11,037 nt of DNA, taken from positions 1-11,037 of the forward strand of contig DAOVQH010000048.1 of the NCBI GenBank assembly GCA_030628755.1, given 5' to 3'. The position numbers and the translations under genes are program-made. Positions 5,007 through 11,037 of the stretch are shown piece after piece. The DNA is from Candidatus Cloacimonadota bacterium (lineage in GTDB: Bacteria; Cloacimonadota; Cloacimonadia; Cloacimonadales; TCS61). The notes under the pieces were generated by a model that saw nothing but the letters and a program-made list of their open reading frames with translations, was not told the origin of the DNA and made no database searches. Position 1 is the stretch's first letter, and every line of letters starts with the position of its first letter.

Positions 5007-6647
5007 ATGAACCATAAAAAATATATTACTTTTTTCCTTTTTCCTTTCTGCTTCTTGTCACGCCGAAGCAATATTCTTCTTGCTGTGCTTTGCGTAGGCG
5101 GATACCTTTTTCCTTTTTCCTTTCTGCAAGCCCAAGACACATTAGAAGTAATTGTAACCTGGGAACAACCTGAAGATGTAGAATTTCGCTGCACAAATCC
5201 AAATAGCAGTGGAAGTGATCTGAACAATGACGGATATGACGACTTTATACATTTCAGCTATAATAATGCAACCGGAGAAAGAAAATTTCAGTTTTATTTT
5301 GGTAGTTCAAATCCAGGAACTGAACCTGACCTCGAAATATCAACAGACTTGCCTGTGAATTTTGACCCTTCCTGGGGAGGTGACCTGAATGGAGATGGTT
5401 ATAAAGATATTGTATTTTCCGTATCTACTGATTGGGGTGACCCTGGAGACATTTATATTTGTCTGGGTGGTGAGGAGATCGATCTTGAACCGGAATTAAT
5501 ACTTCATGGTGAAGATTATGCTCCAGATCCATATAATTTGGGTTTTAAAGGTATAAACGGCGGATATGATTTTAATGGTGACGGCTATGATGACTTGCTT
5601 GCAGGTGGTACCGGACCTGATATGTTTTATAATGGGCAGGTTGATATATTCTTTGGTGGAGAAGAAATAGATAATATTGTAGATTTTCACATACAGGGTG
5701 CTTGCCAGGAAAGATTCGGTTATAAAAAAGCTGCAGGTGACATTAACGGGGATGGCTATGATGATTTGATAGCTTCAAGGAAAATTGATCCATTAAATAT
5801 TGATGATATAAAATTTGAAATATACATGGGTGGTCCTGATATGGATACAATAATGGATTATGAAATTGAAGAAACATATATTATAGATGATGGAAAATTA
5901 ATTAGTAATAATGACTTTAATAATGACGGATACGAAGACTTGATAATTTCAAGCGTATTAGAGGGCTACACCTATCCTACTATAAGTATCTATCTTGGAA
6001 ATCAAACGGGAAATTTAGAAATAAATAGCATTGTAGATTCAATTTACGCTATTGATAATTGTATGTTTTATTGTAACATAAATAACGATGATTTCTATGA
6101 TGTTGCGATTCTTATGTACAGAGAGAATTCTTATCAGATTGAAATTTATTATGGTAATAGCGAAATAGATTTTTCGCTTGATACAAATATATTCCTAATT
6201 AATCAAAATTATAGAGGTTGCTGTAATGCAGGTGATTTTAATATGGATGAGGAAGATGAGATTTTAATAAGATCTTCATATAATTCAGCTACAATGTATG
6301 GATTGCCAGGAGGAAACTCTGTGGATAAGTTCGAATTACAAATAACAAATGTCAAATTAATGAATTATCCCAACCCATTCAAACCGGCAGGATCCGGTCG
6401 CAGCCCTGGAACTACTATCAGTTACGATTTGCCTGTTAATGTCGAAAATCCTGTTATCGAAATCTTTAATATCAAAGGAGAACGCATTTGCGAATTGAAA
6501 ATTGAAAATGTAAAATGTAAAATTAATACTGTTGTGTGGAATGGCAAAGATTACTATCAAAATCCGGTATCATCAGGAGTTTATCTGTATAGATTGAAAA
6601 CTGATGATGGTGTGCTAATATCAAAGAGAATGTTATTGTTGAGATGA
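5007..6647 (+). CDS. Exported seven-repeat FG-GAP/VCBS-like propeller protein with expanded signal peptide (paralogue 3)
   Basis: A 546-residue protein, closest to paralogue 1 in its mature N-terminus (AQDTLEVIVTWE in both). Seven calcium-loop repeats start at residues 71, 126, 188, 245, 303, 357 and 410; the last (DFNMDEEDE) is degenerate. The sorting domain runs 453-546, with an AGSGRSPG insert (6387-6410) and a heptanucleotide-repeat insert giving LKIENVKCKIN. The leader is odd: MNHKKYITFFLFPFCFL is already a complete hydrophobic core, followed by SRRSNILLAVLCVGGY and a second core LFPFSFLQAQ, making a signal region of about 43 residues instead of 20-25. This comes from a palindromic insert flanked by direct repeats (see 5031-5127). 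Whether Sec still handles it, and where cleavage occurs, cannot be judged from sequence alone. Ligand and function unknown. Confidence 0.87.
   Translation: MNHKKYITFFLFPFCFLSRRSNILLAVLCVGGYLFPFSFLQAQDTLEVIVTWEQPEDVEFRCTNPNSSGSDLNNDGYDDFIHFSYNNATGERKFQFYFGSSNPGTEPDLEISTDLPVNFDPSWGGDLNGDGYKDIVFSVSTDWGDPGDIYICLGGEEIDLEPELILHGEDYAPDPYNLGFKGINGGYDFNGDGYDDLLAGGTGPDMFYNGQVDIFFGGEEIDNIVDFHIQGACQERFGYKKAAGDINGDGYDDLIASRKIDPLNIDDIKFEIYMGGPDMDTIMDYEIEETYIIDDGKLISNNDFNNDGYEDLIISSVLEGYTYPTISIYLGNQTGNLEINSIVDSIYAIDNCMFYCNINNDDFYDVAILMYRENSYQIEIYYGNSEIDFSLDTNIFLINQNYRGCCNAGDFNMDEEDEILIRSSYNSATMYGLPGGNSVDKFELQITNVKLMNYPNPFKPAGSGRSPGTTISYDLPVNVENPVIEIFNIKGERICELKIENVKCKINTVVWNGKDYYQNPVSSGVYLYRLKTDDGVLISKRMLLLR
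5031..5127. repeat. Palindromic insert with perfect 21-base direct repeats inside a signal peptide
   Basis: A T/C-rich 21-base sequence occurs identically at 5031-5051 and 5107-5127. Between them lie 55 bases that are more GC-rich and contain an imperfect palindrome: cgcc (5061-5064) with ggcg (5097-5100), and aagca (5066-5070) with tgctt (5086-5090). The unit period is 76 bases, not a multiple of three, so the two repeat copies are read in different frames, both hydrophobic. It resembles insertion of a small mobile palindrome with duplication of its target, or a duplication around one. Confidence 0.65.
6494..6521. repeat. In-frame heptanucleotide tandem repeat in a sorting domain
   Basis: Two copies of attgaaa (6494-6507) are followed by two copies of atgtaaa (6508-6521). 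It sits at the place in the sorting domain where paralogues 1 and 2 carry the gttcc/ggaac cassette, and encodes part of LKIENVKCKIN. Four 7-base units give 28 bases, so frame depends on the exact ends. Confidence 0.65.
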
Positions 6648-6660
6648 AAACCGGAATTTA

Positions 6661-6679
6661 AAAATAACATGGTTATTTT
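6661..6679. repeat. Hairpin between paralogue 3 and the peptidase gene
   Basis: aaaataac-atg-gttatttt is a perfect 8-base-pair, AT-rich stem with a 3-base loop in the 57-base gap. The loop is an in-frame ATG (6669) of the peptidase reading frame, but it has no Shine-Dalgarno. It could act as a processing or partial attenuation site; evidence is the structure only. Confidence 0.3.
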
Positions 6680-6692
6680 ATTCCAAATTAAA

Positions 6693-6698
6693 AAGGAG
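6693..6698 (+). promoter_or_regulatory. Ribosome binding site fixing the peptidase start
   Basis: AAGGAG followed six bases later by ATG 6705 (and a second ATG at 6708). The in-frame ATG at 6669 would add 12 residues before the signal peptide and has no such site, so 6705 is chosen. Confidence 0.8.
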
Positions 6699-6704
6699 TT
6701 TATT

Positions 6705-9700
6705 ATGATGAAAACAAGTTTTTGTATTTTAATGTTGCTTTTATTTGCAGTAACACTATCCGCTGTAAGTCACAGTGAATCATTCAATATCAATAACCTG
6801 GAAATTACAACAGAATATCGTGGATATGATATTGTGAGAATGCAAGATTGTCTTATTACAGAAAACCGTGGTGAACCGGAATTACCTGTTAAATTCATCA
6901 ATTTGATAATACCCAGCGGTATGGAAGTAGATAACATCAATATTTCACAACAACAGCAGGTTATAGACGGAAGTTATTTTGTAAATCCTTCACCCGGTTC
7001 ATTAATTATTTGTGAGGAATTCGAACCAGCAGAACCAGATTCCACTATCTATAATTCTTATGACCCATATCCGGAAAATTGTGTGGAAGTAATATCGCAT
7101 GGATACTTTGATGGCGGAAACAGGATTGTATCTTTAGCTTTGTATCCTGTACAATATATTCCTGCAGACAGCATACTAAATTTCAATGAAAACATAAATT
7201 TTAACTTAACTTTCAAATCTTCAGATCCGCCTGCAGCTTTACCGCAGTACAGGCTTTCCAAGTATGAGGAAATATATAACAATGCTTTACATTCAATTGT
7301 GGAAAACGATGCGGATATCAGTGCTTATAAATATAATCCTACTATTTTAACTGAACCCAGGGAAAACGATGTTGAAATGTATATTATTGGTGAGGATATA
7401 TATGCTTCTGATTTTGCTGATTTCATGCAGTGGAAAAGGATGAGAGGTCTGACAACCGTTGAATATCGCTCGATTGGAGCATTAAATGCAACTTATCCAT
7501 TTGGTGATAACTGGCACAGCCATACCATTAATGATTATGCAGGAAGCATCAGGGCTTTTTTGTATGATGTGTATTCAGACAGTTGTACTGTGTATGCATT
7601 GATAGTTGGAGGAACAACAGATTTTGATACAACACCAGATCCAAATGATTTTGAAAAACCTGTAAGATATTGCTGTTGTGATAACGATAGGTGGCATTCT
7701 CCCGGTATAGGTTGGGCTCCTAATAATAATTTCTATCGAATACCTGCTGATCTCTATTTCCAGGACTTTGACGGGGATTATGATATTGAAGGGGATATAA
7801 ATAATTTTTATGGTGAGCGTTCTGGTACTGATCCACAGGGTTATTATCATCCAGCAGACCCGATTGATAAATTTCCCGAGATATTTACAGGCAGGCTTAT
7901 CTTGAGTGAACAGGAAGATGTAGATAATCATGAACAAATACGCAGATGGACTGAGAAATTGATAACTTATGAAACAAATCCCGGTTATGGAGATTTCGAT
8001 TATCTTGATAGAACAGTTCTTTTTGATGGTTTCTGGACTACTGACGAGAACTTATGGTACTATGAAAACACAATCTATGGAAACAACTTTGATGATATTC
8101 TGAATAGTAATTTCAGTTACTATGAAGAGGTAGATCCAACTCGTTCACCAGCATTTCCAACCGGAACTTATGTAATTGATAAAATGAATGAGGATGTAGG
8201 ATTTTCGCATTTTTATTGGCACGGGGCAAAATATCTTGCTAATAATCTGGCAAATACTAATGATCGTTATCCAATATGTGCTTTAGATTATTATGATGAT
8301 TACTACATCTCTGATCCTTTAAATGGATTTGATAATCTCATAGAAGATAATGGAAAGTACTCTTTTTGCTATATGATATGTTGCGTGACAGGAGGTTATG
8401 ATAAATCTGATGGTTCTGCAATTGAATATTGGGGAAATCGTATCAGCATGGCTGAAGCTTTTTCATCTTTTTTAGAAAAACAAGGAGGTCCAGCGATAAT
8501 TGCCAATACAAATTCAGGATATGGTAGTATATTTGGGACAGGAGGTCCATCTGAGACTATTGAAAAATATTTTCTTATTAATTTATTTAACAACCAATGT
8601 TATAATGCTGGTTTTGCATTATCAGAAGCAAAAACTCATGTAGGCCATACAACCGAATCCGGTCATTGCATTCAATTATGTACTACTCTTTTCGGTGACC
8701 CGGAGATGGAAGTCTGGACAGATATTCCTGAATATCTGGAAGTTCAGCATAATTATGCAACTAATACCGTAACTGTAACTTGCGATGGAACACCTGTAGA
8801 AAATGCAAATGTCTATTTTGCTACAGAAAATTGCAGTATAGATACACTTATTAGTACAGATACAAATGGTTGTGCCCAATGCGATTTCGATTATCAGGAA
8901 ATCTGTGTTACGAAACATAATTATATCCCTTATATCAAACGCATTGTTCGTAATACTGAAACCTGGACAGGAACAAAAGATTTGAAATGGGATGTAATTG
9001 TACCCGTCGGTTCAACTTTGGATATAAACGGTGAAGTAAATCTTCTTTCTTTTGGAGGGAAAAATGCACAAATCATTGTAGAAGATGGCGCAACTATGAA
9101 TGTAAATGAAAATGCTATCATTTATGGATATAAAAAGACATTCTTCCCCGATGAGTTCTCAATTATTCAAGTTGTAATTCCTGGAAATAAAATTGATGTT
9201 TACGGTAATATGACTGTTGATAATGCTTCTTTCAGCTCAATTGATGACAATTATTGGGAAGGAGTTTTTCTCTATGATTGCGGAACGGTTACTATGGTTA
9301 ATCCGACTTTTGAGAATTGTGAACTTCATTCAGAAGATACTGAAGTAACAATAATTTTTGGTGCATTTACGAATTCAAGTATTGAACATTACAGGAAGGA
9401 CCTTGAAATATATTATGCAGACTTCAATGAGTCTTTCATCTATGCAAATGCTGTTGAAGAACCATTCCAACAAATCGCAAAAGTTACTATTAATAACTGT
9501 TCAATGAATAATACTCTATCCGGCACAGCAATTTATATCTCTTCTTATTCAGATTTTGAAATAACAAATAATTCGCCTATAAATTGCAACGGTATAGGAA
9601 TAAATATTCATGAATCCGGCAGTGGAAGAACACATTTGATCTCCAATAATCATATTTATGGTAGTTCAAATGGCCATGGTATCATTCTTTATCATACTTA

Positions 9701-10868
9701 TGCGGATATTACAGGTCATAATAATATACATGATAAATCAGCAGGTATTGTCGGTTATCACAACTGCGAAATAACATTACTTGGTAATGAATATGCTCCT
9801 TACCAGGTAATTCGTTATAATAACTTTGATGAGGTAACGTTCACTCACGATAGTTTCCCTGTAACTTTTCATTATAATAAAATCTATGACAACAATCATG
9901 ATAATTATCTTGTGAGATGCAACGGTCATGAAGGTTTAAGACAACACGATATAACTTATAATTACTGGGGAGAAGATTTCCAACCTGAGGAAGATTTTTA
10001 TCCTTCGGACGCTTTTATTTATGAACCACAATGGAATCCCGGAGATATCATTCCTTTGGGTGATGCAGGTGAATTATTCGCTCAAGCAAAGCAATATGAA
10101 GAAGAAGAAAACTATGATCTGGCGAAGCAGAGTTATCAAAATGTTATTTCCAACTATCCTGAATTTGATTATGCAAAAGCTAGTGCTAAGGAATTATTCT
10201 CTGTTGAGACAAATTCTAATTACAATTTCTCTGAACTTCAATACTACTATCAGAATGAGCCTAATATGACATATGATGAAGAAATACAGAAACTTTCAAA
10301 TGCTTTAGTAAATTACTGTGATGTAGAAATTGAAAATTTTGAAACTGCAATTGGATTTTACGAATCAATCATAACAAATACAACTTCTTTTGAGGATTCT
10401 ATATTTGCTGTTATTGATGCTGGATATACATACCTACTAATGGAAGGAAGTGGCAGAGCAGGGTATATTGGTCAAATCGCAAGCTTAAAACCAAAATCAA
10501 GAGAAGATTTTGAAACGAAACGAGATAATCTGCTATCTGTTCTATTTAGTAATACTGGAGATAATGATGATAAAATTGATGTTCCTAAAGTTGTAGTTCT
10601 TCATAATAATTACCCTAACCCGTTTAATCCAACAACAACGATATCATTCTCAATACCAGAAGAAAGCAAAGTTGAACTTACAGTTTACAACATCAAGGGA
10701 CAAAAAGTGAAGACATTGACAAATAACATTTTCGATACGGGTATACATTTGGTTGTTTGGAATAGTGATGATGAATTAGGTAAATCAGTTAGTTCAGGTG
10801 TTTATTTCTATAAACTAAAAGTTGATGGGAAAGATAAAGCTGTAAAGAAGATGTTGCTTCTGAAATAA
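6705..10868 (+). CDS. Exported C25 (gingipain-type) cysteine peptidase with Ig-like, beta-helix, TPR-like and type IX-type sorting domains
   Basis: A 1387-residue protein. Residues 1-20 are a Sec signal peptide (to LSA). Residues about 21-210 resemble the C25 propeptide (GEPELPVKFINLIIPSG). The C25 catalytic domain spans about 223-670: IIGEDIYASDF..WKRMRG, an acidic loop ADLYFQDFDGDYD (348-360), FTGRL (394-398), the catalytic His in FYWHGA (His506), the catalytic Cys in CCVTGGYD (Cys560 by alignment to the gingipain ACVNG motif), and the domain-closing FGDPEMEVW (663-). An Ig-like domain follows (about 675-750), then a right-handed beta-helix rich in Asn and His turns (about 753-1112), a TPR-like helical segment (about 1121-1290), and a sorting domain (1300-1387). 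It is the last gene of the cluster, ahead of a strong terminator. The proximal sorting peptidase PorU is also C25, but the beta-helix and TPR parts make a secreted cargo more likely. Substrate unknown. Confidence 0.9.
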   Translation: MMKTSFCILMLLLFAVTLSAVSHSESFNINNLEITTEYRGYDIVRMQDCLITENRGEPELPVKFINLIIPSGMEVDNINISQQQQVIDGSYFVNPSPGSLIICEEFEPAEPDSTIYNSYDPYPENCVEVISHGYFDGGNRIVSLALYPVQYIPADSILNFNENINFNLTFKSSDPPAALPQYRLSKYEEIYNNALHSIVENDADISAYKYNPTILTEPRENDVEMYIIGEDIYASDFADFMQWKRMRGLTTVEYRSIGALNATYPFGDNWHSHTINDYAGSIRAFLYDVYSDSCTVYALIVGGTTDFDTTPDPNDFEKPVRYCCCDNDRWHSPGIGWAPNNNFYRIPADLYFQDFDGDYDIEGDINNFYGERSGTDPQGYYHPADPIDKFPEIFTGRLILSEQEDVDNHEQIRRWTEKLITYETNPGYGDFDYLDRTVLFDGFWTTDENLWYYENTIYGNNFDDILNSNFSYYEEVDPTRSPAFPTGTYVIDKMNEDVGFSHFYWHGAKYLANNLANTNDRYPICALDYYDDYYISDPLNGFDNLIEDNGKYSFCYMICCVTGGYDKSDGSAIEYWGNRISMAEAFSSFLEKQGGPAIIANTNSGYGSIFGTGGPSETIEKYFLINLFNNQCYNAGFALSEAKTHVGHTTESGHCIQLCTTLFGDPEMEVWTDIPEYLEVQHNYATNTVTVTCDGTPVENANVYFATENCSIDTLISTDTNGCAQCDFDYQEICVTKHNYIPYIKRIVRNTETWTGTKDLKWDVIVPVGSTLDINGEVNLLSFGGKNAQIIVEDGATMNVNENAIIYGYKKTFFPDEFSIIQVVIPGNKIDVYGNMTVDNASFSSIDDNYWEGVFLYDCGTVTMVNPTFENCELHSEDTEVTIIFGAFTNSSIEHYRKDLEIYYADFNESFIYANAVEEPFQQIAKVTINNCSMNNTLSGTAIYISSYSDFEITNNSPINCNGIGINIHESGSGRTHLISNNHIYGSSNGHGIILYHTYADITGHNNIHDKSAGIVGYHNCEITLLGNEYAPYQVIRYNNFDEVTFTHDSFPVTFHYNKIYDNNHDNYLVRCNGHEGLRQHDITYNYWGEDFQPEEDFYPSDAFIYEPQWNPGDIIPLGDAGELFAQAKQYEEEENYDLAKQSYQNVISNYPEFDYAKASAKELFSVETNSNYNFSELQYYYQNEPNMTYDEEIQKLSNALVNYCDVEIENFETAIGFYESIITNTTSFEDSIFAVIDAGYTYLLMEGSGRAGYIGQIASLKPKSREDFETKRDNLLSVLFSNTGDNDDKIDVPKVVVLHNNYPNPFNPTTTISFSIPEESKVELTVYNIKGQKVKTLTNNIFDTGIHLVVWNSDDELGKSVSSGVYFYKLKVDGKDKAVKKMLLLK

Positions 10869-10888
10869 ATTCAGAATTCTAAAGAAAT

Positions 10889-10916
10889 AAAAGCCCCAAA
10901 CATTTAAGGGGCTTTT
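10889..10916 (+). terminator. Intrinsic terminator closing the exported-protein cluster
   Basis: aaaagcccc (10889-10897) and ggggctttt (10908-10916) form a 9-base-pair stem with a 10-base loop, followed by ttct; the T-run is six long from 10913. It begins 20 bases after the peptidase stop. The A-run before the stem gives a partial T-run on the minus strand, so it may work in both directions. Confidence 0.9.
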
Positions 10917-11037
10917 TTCTCATTTTGTTCATAATTTTTTATAACATTTATATTACTTCTACATAACACATTCAATTTGCCTTTATCTTTAAAGGTTTTT
11001 CTTGCTTGACATAAATTAGTTGAGAATTTTGATTCAT
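10904..11037 (-). other. Possible 3' end of a converging gene
   Basis: Two minus-strand frames are open from the right edge. One runs 43 codons to a TAA at 10906-10904, inside the terminator loop (ending YEQNEKKAP). The other runs 21 codons to a TGA at 10974-10972 (ending EKPLKIKAN). The second would place the stop about 55 bases before the terminator, a normal layout for converging genes sharing a bidirectional terminator. I recognise neither peptide; both may be chance. The plus strand here has a TTGACA at 11006-11011 but no matching -10 before the edge. Confidence 0.25.

Noticed and set aside
5007..5130. Paralogue 3 as a frameshifted pseudogene
   Set aside because: The frame is open from a well-placed ATG through the odd leader to the end of the sorting domain, with a strong ribosome binding site, so the gene appears intact despite the insert.
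6669..6704. ATG start extending the peptidase upstream
   Set aside because: It sits in a hairpin loop with no ribosome binding site; AAGGAG lies just before ATG 6705.
7575..7937. 120-codon open frame on the minus strand inside the peptidase gene
   Set aside because: It lies wholly within a well-supported gene, has no ribosome binding site and reads as low-complexity Ile-rich sequence; the same holds for the other antisense frames in the cluster.
10021..10269. 82-codon plus-strand frame overlapping the peptidase gene
   Set aside because: It is out of frame within the beta-helix/TPR coding region and has no recognisable protein features.
6705..10868. Peptidase as the type IX sortase PorU
   Set aside because: PorU shares the C25 domain, but the beta-helix, TPR-like segment and linkage to propeller cargo fit a secreted effector better; no other type IX machinery genes are present.

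Overview
The window looks like chromosome from an AT-rich, probably anaerobic bacterium of the Fibrobacteres-Chlorobi-Bacteroidetes-Cloacimonadota grouping. The evidence is four consecutive large exported proteins that all end in the same kind of ~90-residue C-terminal domain (NYPNPF... then YNIKG/FNIKG, VVW, VSSGVYLY and a lysine-rich MLLLK end). This is the type IX (Por) secretion sorting-domain / FlgD-Ig-like signature. The overall flavour (propeller proteins, gingipain-like C25 peptidase, short palindromes) suggests Cloacimonadota to me, but that is inference only.

Layout. Bases 1-140 hold the 3' end of a DUF89/ARMT1-like gene. Bases 141-507 are non-coding and hold a dense nest of palindromes (about 160-325), further small hairpins and the leader of an Mrp/NBP35-type P-loop ATPase (508-1332). 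A 462-base AT-rich gap follows. From 1795 to 10868 there is one co-directional cluster: three paralogous exported proteins, each with seven FG-GAP/integrin-alpha-like calcium-loop repeats (506, 518 and 546 residues), then a 1387-residue C25 (gingipain-type) cysteine peptidase carrying an Ig-like domain, a right-handed beta-helix, a TPR-like helical segment and its own sorting domain. A strong intrinsic terminator (10889-10916) closes the cluster. The last ~120 bases may hold the end of a converging gene.

How the genes fit together. The first two genes look like housekeeping functions (metabolite damage control; Fe-S cluster carrier). The four-gene cluster looks like a surface or secreted module: three predicted seven-bladed propellers plus a large peptidase, all sent out by Sec and then apparently by a type IX-like route. 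No secretion machinery or recognised substrate is encoded here, so the function is open.

The most unusual signal is small-scale. The propeller genes carry short in-frame palindromic or tandem-repeat insertions inside coding sequence: a 30-base gttcc-N20-ggaac cassette whose 20-base core differs completely between two otherwise ~93% identical gene ends, a heptanucleotide repeat at the same protein position in the third paralogue, an eight-residue Gly/Arg/Pro insert in all three sorting domains, and a palindromic insert flanked by a perfect 21-base direct repeat in a signal peptide.
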